Source: Synergistales bacterium | GTDB lineage: Bacteria; Synergistota; Synergistia; Synergistales; Aminiphilaceae | NCBI GenBank assembly: GCA_021736445.1 | Contig: JAIPGA010000014.1 | Location: 1-40,026 of the forward strand | Reading direction: 5' to 3' | DNA: 40,026 bases | Shown here: in pieces, positions 8,544 to 16,736 of the stretch | Position numbering within the stretch: the stretch's first letter is position 1 | Layout of the letters: every line of letters begins with the position of its first letter | Position numbers and translations under genes: made by a program | The notes under the pieces: generated by a model | The model's database searches: none | Told to the model about the DNA's origin: nothing | Seen by the model: the letters and a program-made list of their open reading frames with translations, nothing else

Positions 8544-9773
8544 TCACCCCGCGAGCCGGCGGACGGCACCCTCCAGCAGCTCCGCGCCCTTGGCGACCTT
8601 GTCGTAGTCGGTCCACTCCTCGGGGCAGTGGCTCTTGCCGCTGCGGCTGGGGACAAAGAGCATCCCCATGGGGGCGACGGCGGCCATCACCATGGCGTCG
8701 TGGCCGGCGCCGCTGGGCATGACATGGGCGGAGATGCCCTTCTCCCTGGCCACATCCTGGAAGGTGCGGATGATCTGCGAGTCCACCTGCACCGGCTGGA
8801 CGGTAAGCCGGTGTTCCAGGGACCACTCCAGACCGGCATGGTGGCAGACCTCGTCCAGGGTGCGCTCGATCTCCCCGTTGATATGCTCGATCACGTCCTC
8901 CTGGCTGCAGCGAAGGTCCACGGTGAAGCGCACCTCGCCGGGGATGATGTTGAAGGCCCCGGGCTCTGCGGTGAGCATGCCCACCGTGGCCACGGCGCCG
9001 TGCCCGGCGTTGCGGGCGATCCCGTCGATGGCGGCCACCACCCTGCTCGCCCCGACCAGCGGATCCCTGCGGTAGTCCATGGGCGTGGTGCCGGCGTGGT
9101 CGCTCCGGCCTCTGACGGTCACGTTGAGGATCCGGATCCCCACGATGGAATCCACGATCCCCGCGTCGAAACCCTCCTCTTCCAGCACCGGCCCCTGCTC
9201 GATGTGCAGCTCCAGAAAGGCCTTGATGCTCCCCGGCTTCCGGGCCGCCTCGGGAACCCTGGCGGGATCGATGCCGAATTCCTGCAGCGCCCGGGCCTTG
9301 GTGACGCCATGGGCGTCGGTGTTTTCCTCCACTTCCTTCCGGGTCACCTTCCCCGCCATGGCCCGGCTTCCCCAGAGACCGGAGCCGAAGCGGCCGCCCT
9401 CTTCCTCGGTCATCACCACCATCTCCAGGGGATGTTCCGTTTCGATCCCTTCCGTATGGAAGTGACGCATCGCCTCCAGGGCGGCGACGATCCCCGCGGT
9501 CCCGTCGAAGGCCCCGCCGTGGACCACCGAATCGATGTGGGAGCCGAACAGCACCGGCGGGGCATCGTCCCGCCTTCCCCTCCGCCGGCCGAAGATGTTG
9601 CCCGCCGTGTCCTGGGAGACCTCAAGGCCCGCTGCTTCCATCTCGCCCTTCAGATAGCCCCGGGCCTTGATCTCCTCGGGGGTGAAGGCAAGCCTGGTGA
9701 TCCCCTCCCCCGGCGTGGCGGTGCACCCCGCCAGGGTCTCCAGATCCTTCCGTATCCTCTCGACATCCATCAT
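8544..9773 (-). CDS. M20 hydantoinase/carbamoylase-family amidohydrolase
   Basis: A 409-residue zinc hydrolase of the N-carbamoyl-L-amino-acid hydrolase/allantoate amidohydrolase/beta-ureidopropionase group. Metal-site motifs are GSHIDSVVHGGAFDGTAG (first His/Asp and bridging Asp), MTEEEGGRFGSG (catalytic Glu pair), LELHIEQGPVLE (His) and SGAGHDAMVMA near the C-terminus (final His/Asp). RGRSDHAGTTPMDYRRD is the dimerisation/substrate-binding signature. These enzymes release CO2 and ammonia from carbamoyl compounds or allantoate. The start is ATG 9773, eight bases after GGAGG; the frame extends further upstream into the preceding gene. It lies 13 bases after the M20 amidohydrolase and is probably last in that operon. 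Confidence 0.88.
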   Translation of the reverse strand: MMDVERIRKDLETLAGCTATPGEGITRLAFTPEEIKARGYLKGEMEAAGLEVSQDTAGNIFGRRRGRRDDAPPVLFGSHIDSVVHGGAFDGTAGIVAALEAMRHFHTEGIETEHPLEMVVMTEEEGGRFGSGLWGSRAMAGKVTRKEVEENTDAHGVTKARALQEFGIDPARVPEAARKPGSIKAFLELHIEQGPVLEEEGFDAGIVDSIVGIRILNVTVRGRSDHAGTTPMDYRRDPLVGASRVVAAIDGIARNAGHGAVATVGMLTAEPGAFNIIPGEVRFTVDLRCSQEDVIEHINGEIERTLDEVCHHAGLEWSLEHRLTVQPVQVDSQIIRTFQDVAREKGISAHVMPSGAGHDAMVMAAVAPMGMLFVPSRSGKSHCPEEWTDYDKVAKGAELLEGAVRRLAG

Positions 9774-9786
9774 TGTCCGCGCCTCC

Positions 9787-10986
9787 CTACTGTCCTCTGG
9801 TGAGGTAGTTGTACGCAAAGCCCGAGAGCAGCGCCACGCCGCCCGGGAGCGCGTCGTCGTCCACGTTGAACCGCGGGTGGTGGTGGGCGACGTCGGTGCC
9901 CTTCCCGGGGTTCCGGCAGCCTACGAAGAAGAAGGTGCCGGGGATCTTCTCCTGGTAGAAGCTGAAGTCCTCGGAGACCATCACCAGCGGCGTCTCCTCC
10001 ACGTTCTCCGCGCCGAGCATGGCCTCGCCGGTCTCCCTGACGATGTCCGTGGTGTGCTTTTCGTTGATCACCGGCGAGACAAAGGGCGTCAGCTCAAGCT
10101 CCCCTTCGCAGCGCAGGGCGGCGCAGATGCCGTCGAGGATGCGCTGCGAGATATTGGGGAGTGCGGCCCGGCGTCCGGGGTCGAAGGCACGGTAGTTGCC
10201 GATGATCTCCGCCTCCTCGGGGATCACGTTGAAGGCCGACCCGGCGTGCATGCTGCCGATGCTCACCACCACCGTCTCCAGGGGGTCCACCTCGCGGCTG
10301 ACCACCGTCTGGAGGGTGGAGACGAAGTTGCTGGCCGCGATGGTGGGATCCACGGCGAGGTGGGGCATGGCGCCGTGGCCGCCGGCGCCCCTGATGTTCA
10401 CCTGCCACTTGTCGCAGGAGGCCATGGTGGGGCCGTACCGGTAGGCCATCTTCCCCGTCTCCAGGGGCGACCAGATATGACACCCGGCGATGGCGTCCAC
10501 ACCGTCCAGCACGCCCTCGCGGGTCATGTAGTCGGCGCCGGATTCGATGCCGTACTCCTCGGCGGGCTGGAAGATGATCCGCACCCGGCCGGGGAGGTCG
10601 TCTTTCACCCTGGCGAGGTTCTTCGCCGCCGTGAGGAGCATGGAGATGTGGGAGTCGTGGCCGCAGGCGTGCATGACGCCGTCGTTCTGCGACCGGTAGG
10701 GCAGGTCGTTCTGCTCCTGCACGGGCAGGGCGTCCATATCGGCCCGCAGCGCCACGCATCTGCCTTCCTTGCCGACGTTCAGATCGGCCGCCACGCCGCT
10801 TTCCGTCCCCTTGGCGCCGGTGCGGATGTTCTCGTAGCCGAAGTCGCCGAGCATCTCCGCCACCGTTCTGCTGGTTTCGATCTCCTTCCAGGAGAGCTCG
10901 GGGTGGCTGTGGAAGTGGTGCCGCAGCCGGATGGTCTCCTGGTGCTCCTCCTGGGCCATCCGCTTGAGATCACTGAGTTGCAGCAT
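9787..10986 (-). CDS. M20D amidohydrolase (N-acyl-amino-acid hydrolase-like)
   Basis: A 399-residue zinc peptidase-fold amidohydrolase of the IAA-amino-acid hydrolase/hippurate hydrolase type. Motifs are LRHHFHSHPELSWKE, LRADMDALPVQE, MHACGHDSHISMLLTAAK (metal ligands), FQPAEEYGIESGADYM (catalytic Glu) and GAGGHGAMPHLAVDP in the lid domain. Members cleave N-acyl, N-aryl or other amide conjugates of amino acids in the cytoplasm. The start is ATG 10986, six bases after AAGGAG. It sits between a membrane protein gene and a carbamoylase-type gene, which suggests import followed by hydrolysis of N-modified amino acids. The actual substrate is unknown. Confidence 0.88.
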   Translation of the reverse strand: MLQLSDLKRMAQEEHQETIRLRHHFHSHPELSWKEIETSRTVAEMLGDFGYENIRTGAKGTESGVAADLNVGKEGRCVALRADMDALPVQEQNDLPYRSQNDGVMHACGHDSHISMLLTAAKNLARVKDDLPGRVRIIFQPAEEYGIESGADYMTREGVLDGVDAIAGCHIWSPLETGKMAYRYGPTMASCDKWQVNIRGAGGHGAMPHLAVDPTIAASNFVSTLQTVVSREVDPLETVVVSIGSMHAGSAFNVIPEEAEIIGNYRAFDPGRRAALPNISQRILDGICAALRCEGELELTPFVSPVINEKHTTDIVRETGEAMLGAENVEETPLVMVSEDFSFYQEKIPGTFFFVGCRNPGKGTDVAHHHPRFNVDDDALPGGVALLSGFAYNYLTRGQ

Positions 10987-11006
10987 GGATATCTCCTTTC
11001 CGTCCG

Positions 11007-12209
11007 TTACAGCAGCTTCACGAAGAAGCCGGCCAGGACCACCGAGACGATGGTGACCGTGGCGAACCCGCCGACGATCATCTTGGGCAGCATCTGGTCC
11101 ATGAGGAACTTGTTCTCCTCCGGGCTCTCGGCCAGGGCCTTGGCCGCCTCCTCGGTGAGGATGTAGTTGTAGGGAAACCCGTAGAGCCCGGTGAGGGCCA
11201 CGGCGAAGGACATCTCCCTGGTGAAGCCCAGCGCCTTCCCCACTGCCATGGAGAGCAGCGCCATCCCCGACACGCCGAGGACGATGCTGCCCGCCAGAGC
11301 GGGGATGATGGACATGAGGCCCTCCGGGGTGGCCAGGGCCAGTTTGCTGAACAGAAAGGCCGTCAGCCCCAGCATCAGATAGCCGAAGGAGCCCGCCTTG
11401 TTCATGGGCTTGCGTTCCAGAAAGCCCAGCTCCGAGAAGACCACGCCCAGCAGCAGGCAGAGCACCCACTTGGAGACCGCGCCGCCGGTGGCCTTCTCCA
11501 GCAGCACGGCGATGTAGGCGATGACGGCCATCTTGGCCAGCATGACAAAGATGGTCTGGTAGCGCTCGGGGAAATTGGGAACGATCTGGAACCGCCCCTT
11601 CCTGCCCGAAGGGTTCTCCTCGGGCATGAGCGCCTCCAGCTCGGCCACCTTCTCCCTGTCGGTGCGGTAGATATGCCGCAGCCGCTTGCCTTCCTTCTTC
11701 AGCGCCAGGGCGGTGAGCGGATAGCCCACGAATCCCTGGATCACGTACATGATGATGGCCAGCACCGCCAGGTCCGCCAGACCCCTGGCCTCGGCGGCGC
11801 CGTTCATGATCATGGCCGCCACGATGCCACCCGTCAGCGGCGGGGTGGCCACCACCATGGTCTCCCATCCCCAGACCAGCGCCCCGACGGTGAGCAGCAG
11901 CGCGCAGATCCCCACGGTTCCGCTGAGGGCGATGACCACTGTTCTCCACTGGGCCAGCAGCTCCTTAAGGCTCATCAGTGCGCCCATGTGGACCAGCAGG
12001 AGGTACATGGCCATGTAGGCCAGCGGCGAGGCCAGCCCCGCCGTCTCCACGAAATCCTGGGGGATGCCGGGGATGATCCCCCAGTAGGCCGCCAGGAAGA
12101 GACAGGCCATCACGAAGACCGACGGCACGAAGGCCCGTGTCTTGGCGGAGACGATATCACCAATCGCAAAGAAAACCGTTACGACAATAAATGCCACAAG
12201 AAAATCCAT
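11007..12209 (-). CDS. Polytopic membrane protein, putative transporter
   Basis: A 400-residue protein with roughly ten to eleven hydrophobic segments. The start ATG 12209 gives MDFLVAFIVVTVFFAIGD; the ribosome site GGGGTGAAGAG is weak. Notable segments are MYLLLVHMGALMSLKELL, which recalls 2-hydroxycarboxylate and GltS-like carriers, TPPLTGGIVAAMIMNGAAEA, whose glycine/asparagine-rich loop looks like a re-entrant substrate loop, and GLYGFPYNYILTEEAAKAL near the end. A charged cytoplasmic loop of about 50 residues (around 195-240) splits it in two halves. I do not recognise the family with certainty. With two amidohydrolase genes directly downstream, a role in taking up their substrate is the simplest inference. 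Confidence 0.7.
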   Translation of the reverse strand: MDFLVAFIVVTVFFAIGDIVSAKTRAFVPSVFVMACLFLAAYWGIIPGIPQDFVETAGLASPLAYMAMYLLLVHMGALMSLKELLAQWRTVVIALSGTVGICALLLTVGALVWGWETMVVATPPLTGGIVAAMIMNGAAEARGLADLAVLAIIMYVIQGFVGYPLTALALKKEGKRLRHIYRTDREKVAELEALMPEENPSGRKGRFQIVPNFPERYQTIFVMLAKMAVIAYIAVLLEKATGGAVSKWVLCLLLGVVFSELGFLERKPMNKAGSFGYLMLGLTAFLFSKLALATPEGLMSIIPALAGSIVLGVSGMALLSMAVGKALGFTREMSFAVALTGLYGFPYNYILTEEAAKALAESPEENKFLMDQMLPKMIVGGFATVTIVSVVLAGFFVKLL

Positions 12210-12466
12210 CTTCTCTTCACCCCTTTTTCTCTCGTGTTCTCGCTCGCCGCCCGGTGCTGGGCATCCGTCACCGTTCCCGTACCAGCGCCGGGTGCTCGCC
12301 TCCCTGTCGCCGGCATCCCCCCTCACTCCACTCTCCTGCATTCCAATGTCATAATGGACTGCAAACGCCATACTGGATCCACAGCTGGATGCTATGGTAT
12401 TCCAATGAGAGCATAGGCGCAATCACCCGGAGAGGATTCGCCCCCGGAGTCCGCGCTCCCTGTATC

Positions 12467-12512
12467 GCCAAAACCCCCGTATTCTCCCTGATGGAGGAGA
12501 CGGGGGTTTGGC
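12467..12512. terminator. Strong hairpin in divergent region
   Basis: GCCAAAACCCCCGT pairs with ACGGGGGTTTGGC apart from a one-base bulge. TCTCC/GGAGA extends the stem inside. On the minus strand the stem closes into TTTTGG, so it resembles a weak terminator reading leftward. No gene upstream on that strand explains it. It could shield the membrane-protein operon from read-through or act in its leader. Confidence 0.45.
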
Positions 12513-12519
12513 TGATCTG

Positions 12520-12528
12520 TGCTAGAAT
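12520..12528 (+). promoter_or_regulatory. Extended -10 promoter of the sugar transporter
   Basis: TGCTAGAAT (12520-12528) is an extended -10 element (TG, one base, TAGAAT). No convincing -35 is seen, since the hairpin occupies that area. The leader to the start at 12695 would be about 160 bases. Confidence 0.4.
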
Positions 12529-12694
12529 ACAGTCAATTCTCAGCTTCGTGCCGAGACAGCACTGCGCGTAGCCCAAACAGAAGAAGTGATGCCAGTGGAT
12601 GCCGGTGCGGGCATGCCAGGCGGCCCTGGTGGGAGACACTCAGGGCGTATGGTTCGGCTGTCCGAAACCGAAAAAGAGAGAGGAGAGATCTGCG

Positions 12695-14180
12695 ATGCAG
12701 CAACAGGCGGCTGTGCTCGGCAGAGAGGGTCTGCGGCCCGCCGTCTTCGGGGCGGCGATCTCCGCCGCACTGGCGGGGCTGCTCTTCGGCCTGGACGTGG
12801 GGGTGATCTCCGGGGCGCTGCCCTTCATCCGGGAGACCTTCCAGACCACCACCTTCCAGGAGGAGGTCATCGTCAGCGGGCTGCTCTGGGGGGCCTGCGC
12901 CGGGGCGATGGCCAGCGGCAGGCTCTCCCGGAGGATCGGGCGGAAGTACGCACTGCTTGCGGCGGCGGCGCTCTTCGCCGCAGGGGCGCTGGGCTGTTCG
13001 CTGGCCCCCTCGGTGGAGGTGCTCATCGCGCTCCGGGTGCTGCTGGGGCTCGCCGTGGGGGTCGCCTCCTTCGCAGCGCCGCTCTACCTCTCGGAGATGG
13101 CGCCCAAGGGGGTGCGCGGCGGCATGATCTCCATGTATCAGCTGTTCATCACCGCCGGGATCCTCCTGGCCTTCACCAGCGACACCGTCTTCGCCGGCTA
13201 CTTCCGGATGCCTCCGGAGGCCGGAGAGTGGCTGCTGCGCCACCTCCACCGCTGGCCGCAGGTCACGGAGGCCATCGGTGCGCGGGGGCGGCCACTGGCG
13301 GCTCATGCTGGGGGTGACGGCCATCCCGGCGGGGCTGATGTTCGCGGCCATCTCCTTTCTGCCCAGAAGCCCCCGCTGGCTCGCCCTCCGGGGACGCACC
13401 GCCGAAGCCAGACTGGTGCTCACCAGGCTGCGGTCCACGGAACGGCAGGTTGCAGAAGAGCTGGAGGAGATCCGAAACTCCCTGACGGTGCCGCAAAACG
13501 GATGGGAGCTCTTCCGGGAGAACCGATTCTTCCGCCGCGCCCTCTTTCTGGGGATCGTCCTGCAGACCATCCAGCAGCTCACCGGGATCAATGTGGTGAT
13601 GTACTACGCCCCGAAGATCTTCGAGATCGCCGGCTTCGACACCACCTCGGAACAGATGTGGGGCACCGTCCTGGTGGGGCTGGTGAACATGCTCTCCACG
13701 TTCATCGCCATCGCCTTCGTGGACCGCTGGGGCCGCAAGCCCATCATGTACGCCGGCTTTGTCACCATGGGCGGGGCCATGCTGACCATCGGCGCCATCT
13801 TCACTGCCGGGGTGCACAGCAGCCCCACGATGGCCTATCCCGCCGCCGCTGCACTGCTGGTCTTCATTGTCGGCTTCGCCATGAGCGCCGGGCCGATCAT
13901 CTGGGTGCTCTGCTCGGAGATCTATCCTCTGGGGGGCCGCGACCTGGGCATCACCGTGAGCACCGCCACCAACTGGATCGTCAACGGCATCGTGGGGATG
14001 ACCTTCCTCACCATGCTGGAGGTACTGGGCCCGGGCGCCACCTTCTTCCTCTACGGCGGCCTGGAAGCGCTCTTCATCCTGGTCTTCGTCCTCTATGTCC
14101 CCGAAACCAGGGGGGTATCGCTGGAACACATCGCGGGGAATCTGATGAAGGGGGTGCGGCTGCGGGATATCGGGAGGTGA
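12695..14180 (+). pseudogene. MFS sugar:proton symporter, frameshifted
   Basis: A sugar-porter family transporter (GalP/XylE/AraE type) split by one frameshift. The first frame, from ATG 12695 (eight bases after AGGAGA), encodes helices 1-5 with GLLFGLDVGVISGALPFI and the RxGRK loop (RRIGRKYALL). The second frame, from about 13278, encodes helix 6 onward with PRSPRWL, QQLTGINVVMYYAPKIFE, DRWGRKP and the terminal PETRG. All sugar-porter signatures are present, and the join falls at a run of five G (13284-13288). Removing one G gives one continuous frame of about 494 residues reading AIGARGGHWRLMLGV across the join. Either the gene is inactivated or this is a homopolymer sequencing error. The loop between helices 5 and 6 is about 30 residues longer than in E. 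coli relatives. Confidence 0.85.
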
Positions 14181-14220
14181 GGGTGCCAAGCCGTGGTGCC
14201 GCCGGAGAGACCGGCGCCCA

Positions 14221-14247
14221 AGCGGCAGACGCCAGACTCTGCCGGCT
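14221..14247. terminator. Hairpin between convergent genes
   Basis: AGC-GGCAGA pairs with TCTGCC-GGCT, with one bulged G, around an 8-base loop. It lies between the transporter stop (14180) and the toxin stop (14253), so it may serve both directions. No T-run is present on either side. Confidence 0.4.
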
Positions 14248-14252
14248 CGGTA

Positions 14253-14594
14253 TCAGCCGGGGAACTCGAAGATGGGGAGCAACCGCGCCAGGACATCCTC
14301 CAGGAGAACCGGCGGCACATACTCCACAAAGACAGCCCCACGTGAGGTGAAGTCCAGCGCCCGCGGCTGGTCGCACCGAACCACGCCGGCGGTCGCGGTG
14401 CCGGCATGGTCCAGCCGAACGGCGAACCCCGACCGCCGGGCGAAGCCGCCGCCTTGCGTCACGGGGAGCACCACCGGAGCCCCCGTCAGCCTGTTGAAGG
14501 CGGTGGCCGAAACGACCAGGACCGGCCGGGTCCCCCGCTGCTCATGCCCGGACGCGGGATCCAGCGACACACGGTAGATCGCCCCCTGTTCCAT
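14253..14594 (-). CDS. PemK/MazF-family endoribonuclease toxin
   Basis: A 113-residue toxin of the MazF/PemK/ChpB family, which cuts mRNA at short sequence motifs. The N-terminal IYRVSLDPASGHEQRGTRPVLVVS has the family pattern GxEQxGxRPxLV. GVVRCDQPRALDF matches the second conserved block, where the D-Q/R pair lies near the active site. The C-terminus LEDVLARLLPIFE is the usual final helix. The ATG overlaps the antitoxin stop by one base (TAATG), so translation is coupled and no separate strong ribosome site is needed. It is convergent with the broken sugar transporter. Confidence 0.9.
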   Translation of the reverse strand: MEQGAIYRVSLDPASGHEQRGTRPVLVVSATAFNRLTGAPVVLPVTQGGGFARRSGFAVRLDHAGTATAGVVRCDQPRALDFTSRGAVFVEYVPPVLLEDVLARLLPIFEFPG

Positions 14595-14848
14595 TACAGC
14601 AGCTCTCTGCCTTCAGACCTTCCGTCGAGCCATTCCTGTTCTTCGGCAGTCCGCTCTCCTGCTTCCTCGCTCTGTGCAAGCAACTCCTGCAATGTATACC
14701 GCCGTTGTTCCGGCTCAACGATCAGTCTGTTATCCTCCATTTTCAAACTCACACTGGATCCTGCTCCCAGATGCAGCATATCCAGCACGGAGGGCGGCAG
14801 AGTCATCATCACCGATCCTCCTACCTTGCGGAGTTTCATTGTGGGCAT
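14594..14848 (-). CDS. AbrB/MazE-type antitoxin
   Basis: An 84-residue antitoxin with an N-terminal SpoVT/AbrB-MazE DNA-binding domain (MKLRKVGGSVMMTLPPSVLDMLHLGAGSSVSLKM cut at about residue 38), in which the swapped-hairpin motif GGSxxxTLPPxVL is clear. An acidic, flexible C-terminal tail (about 50-84, rich in Glu) would wrap and block the toxin. The start is ATG 14848, eight bases after GGAGG; the frame runs six codons further upstream. It probably represses its own promoter, whose -10 lies 20 bases upstream. The pair resembles ChpS-ChpB and PemI-PemK. Confidence 0.88.
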   Translation of the reverse strand: MPTMKLRKVGGSVMMTLPPSVLDMLHLGAGSSVSLKMEDNRLIVEPEQRRYTLQELLAQSEEAGERTAEEQEWLDGRSEGRELL

Positions 14849-14867
14849 GTCCAACACCTCCCACAAA

Positions 14868-14873
14868 ATTATA
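14868..14873 (-). promoter_or_regulatory. -10 element of the toxin-antitoxin operon
   Basis: A consensus TATAAT on the minus strand lies 20 bases before the antitoxin start. The hexamer 17 bases upstream is TGTTTT, a poor -35, which suits an autoregulated promoter. Confidence 0.5.
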
Positions 14874-14956
14874 CCTCAATATAACATCCGAAAACAGTCC
14901 CGGGACATCGGTAGCAGCCCGTCCCGACCATCAACTGAAACGGAAATCGTCGGCGG

Positions 14957-15058
14957 TTACGTGCCGGCCTCCGCTCCCAGCAGCGGCGAGGGCTCGCCGT
15001 GCCAGGTGACGAGCAGATGGGTGCGGGCGCGGGTGCCGGCGACGCAGAAGGGGGCGTT
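14957..15058 (-). pseudogene. Relic of a UvrD/Rep-type helicase C-terminus
   Basis: On the minus strand one frame ending in TAA (14959-14957) reads CVAGTRARTHLLVTWHGEP and then SPLLGAEAGT. This closely matches the end of UvrD/Rep/PcrA-family helicases, where motif VI is (L/F)YVAxTRA followed by a hydrophobic strand and GxPSPLL. The frame is closed by a stop (TGA) immediately upstream, and the Walker motifs and other helicase parts are absent. It is a remnant of about 33 codons left after a deletion. The next 250 bases hold no further recognisable part. The match is from memory of the motif, not from a search. Confidence 0.4.
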
Positions 15059-15263
15059 TCATGGCAAGCTGCACCCCGGTGTCCGCGGCAGGCGGTGATC
15101 CAGGGAGAACAGTGACGGGGTGCTCCGGATTCCGGCAACGCCGTCCCGCGGCAGGCAGAACCGGTGATGCGGCATTGTCTCACAGAGGAGCCGTCTCAGG
15201 CGGCCCTGTCGGCAGGCTTCTGTGATAGACTCACTGTATCTGTACGTTATCCGCTGTACACAC

Positions 15264-15269
15264 TACAAT
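15264..15269 (+). promoter_or_regulatory. Possible -10 element of the amino-acid permease
   Basis: TACAAT lies 26 bases before the permease start. The expected -35 area has only TGTACG. The nearby TGTACGTTATCCGCTGTACA carries TGTAC arms that could be an operator. Confidence 0.3.
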
Positions 15270-15294
15270 TGCACTATCCCAAGGGGGTCCGGAG

Positions 15295-16569
15295 ATGGGA
15301 AAAGAGCGTGGCTCGGCGTTTCTTACAATCAGTGTGGCTATCGTCATCACCGGGAATCTCATCGGCGCGGGGATCCTGGCCCTCCCCGTCAACACGGGGC
15401 TGGCCGGGCTTGTCCCGTCGCTGATCGGCATGGTGGTCTGCGGCGGGCTGATGTACCTCTCGGCCACGGTGCTGAGCGAGGAGGTAGCGGCAAGCGGCGA
15501 CGAGAGCTTCAACCTTCCCAGCTTCTTCGGCAAGTACCTGGGCTCCGGCGGCAGGTGGGTGGCCATCGCGGCCAACCTGATCATCCTCTACGGTCTGCTG
15601 ACGGCCTACCTGACGGGCGGGGCATCGATCATCGTGAACCTGCTGGGGATGGAGGGGGGCGCGCCGCTGGTGACAACGCTCTTCTTCCTGGCGCTGACGG
15701 CCTTCACGCTGATGGGGATCGAGATCATCCGCAAGTACGGGTCGCTGCTGATGGTCATCCTCTGGGGGACCTTCGCGGTGATGATCGTACTGGCCGAGCC
15801 GAGTGTGGAACCCGCACGCTTCGCCTACATGGACTGGGGTTTCCTGCCGGCCACGGTGCCCATCATCGTGACGGCCTTCCACTTCCACAACATCATCCCC
15901 AATGTCTGCAGCAGCCTGGACTGGGACATGGGGCGCATCCGCCGGGCCATCGCACTGGGGATGGCCATCGGCTTCGTGATGAACGCCCTCTGGGTGCATG
16001 TGGGGATCGGGGCACTGCCGCTGACGGGCGACGGGAGTCTGACGGCGGCCTTCGAGCAGAACACGCCGGCCACGGTGCCGATGTCCCAGGTCATCGCCTC
16101 GCCGGTCTTCCTCTTCTGCTCGCTGCTCTTCTCGCTGCTGGCCATCGTCACCTCCTACGCGGCCAACGGCATGGGGATGGTGGGCTTCGCCGGCGACCTG
16201 CTGGGCAACGTGCTGCACCTGAAAAGCCGCCTGGCGGTGGTGCTCTTCGCCTTTCTGCCGCCCTACCTGGTGGCCATGGTCTACCCGGATGTCTTCCTGG
16301 CGGCGATGAACGTGGTGGGCGGCGTGGGGATCGTGACGCTCTTCGGCGTACTCCCCGGGGTGATCCTGCTGCGCAGGGCGGCCTCCGCCGGGACCCGCGT
16401 GGTGGCCCTCGCCATGGTGGTGCTCTTCGCGCTCTTCCTCTGCATCGAGGTGGGCCAGGAGTTCGGCCTGCTCAAGCTCCACCCCCGGACGGAGCACTGG
16501 CACCACCACGAACAGCCGGTCACCCCGCAGGATGCGCAGCCGAGCCCGGCCGCCGGAGATGCAGATTGA
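15295..16569 (+). CDS. Aromatic/hydroxy amino-acid permease (HAAAP type)
   Basis: A 424-residue membrane protein with about eleven hydrophobic segments, related to TyrP, Mtr, TnaB and SdaC of the HAAAP branch. The N-terminal ITGNLIGAGILALPVNTGLAG is the unwound first helix that binds the amino-acid backbone in this superfamily. TAFHFHNIIPNVCSSLDWD corresponds to the conserved FGFHxxIPxxxxYxxxD-like block. These carriers import Tyr, Trp or Ser/Thr with protons or Na+. The start ATG 15295 follows AAGGGGG and GGAG. The hydrophilic tail is rich in His and Pro (HWHHHEQP). It appears to be a single-gene unit, with yjbQ following under its own promoter. Confidence 0.82.
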   Translation: MGKERGSAFLTISVAIVITGNLIGAGILALPVNTGLAGLVPSLIGMVVCGGLMYLSATVLSEEVAASGDESFNLPSFFGKYLGSGGRWVAIAANLIILYGLLTAYLTGGASIIVNLLGMEGGAPLVTTLFFLALTAFTLMGIEIIRKYGSLLMVILWGTFAVMIVLAEPSVEPARFAYMDWGFLPATVPIIVTAFHFHNIIPNVCSSLDWDMGRIRRAIALGMAIGFVMNALWVHVGIGALPLTGDGSLTAAFEQNTPATVPMSQVIASPVFLFCSLLFSLLAIVTSYAANGMGMVGFAGDLLGNVLHLKSRLAVVLFAFLPPYLVAMVYPDVFLAAMNVVGGVGIVTLFGVLPGVILLRRAASAGTRVVALAMVVLFALFLCIEVGQEFGLLKLHPRTEHWHHHEQPVTPQDAQPSPAAGDAD

Positions 16570-16582
16570 TGGGAGAGCGGCG

Positions 16583-16621
16583 TTGACGCTGCGCCTGAGG
16601 ATCGTATACTTGGGGCCCAAG
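16583..16621 (+). promoter_or_regulatory. Promoter and palindrome upstream of yjbQ
   Basis: TTGACG (16583-16588), a 16-base spacer and TATACT (16605-16610) form a good sigma-70 promoter. CTTGGG-G-CCCAAG (16609-16621) is a perfect 13-base palindrome over the start point and may be an operator. A second -10-like TATAAT at 16644-16649 lacks a -35. Confidence 0.6.
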
Positions 16622-16736
16622 AACGGCATTTGGAAAGGTGCGGTATAATCCAGGCCACGTTCACCGTTGACGACAGGCCTGTCCGTTTCCTCGAGCAGTC
16701 CAGAGAGGATGGATCCAACAGCAAAGGAGGCCGACG

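Larger units (their letters stand above)
12210..12694. other. Divergent intergenic region before the sugar transporter
   Basis: About 480 bases between divergent genes. It holds an exact direct repeat ATTCCAATG at 12340-12348 and 12399-12407, a loose dyad CCATA...TATGG between them, a long GC-rich hairpin (12467-12512) and an extended -10 element (12523-12528). No confident promoter for the minus-strand membrane-protein operon was found, although it must start here. Confidence 0.5.
14874..15294. other. Intergenic region before the amino-acid permease
   Basis: About 420 bases upstream of both the antitoxin and the permease. It contains the helicase relic (14957-15058), a short repeated CCGCGGCAGGC (near 15083 and 15157) and the likely permease promoter. 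Nothing else was recognised. Confidence 0.5.

Noticed and set aside
10987-11949. An upstream extension of the M20 amidohydrolase
   Set aside because: It is an out-of-frame reading of the membrane-protein gene. AAGGAG and ATG 10986 define the start.
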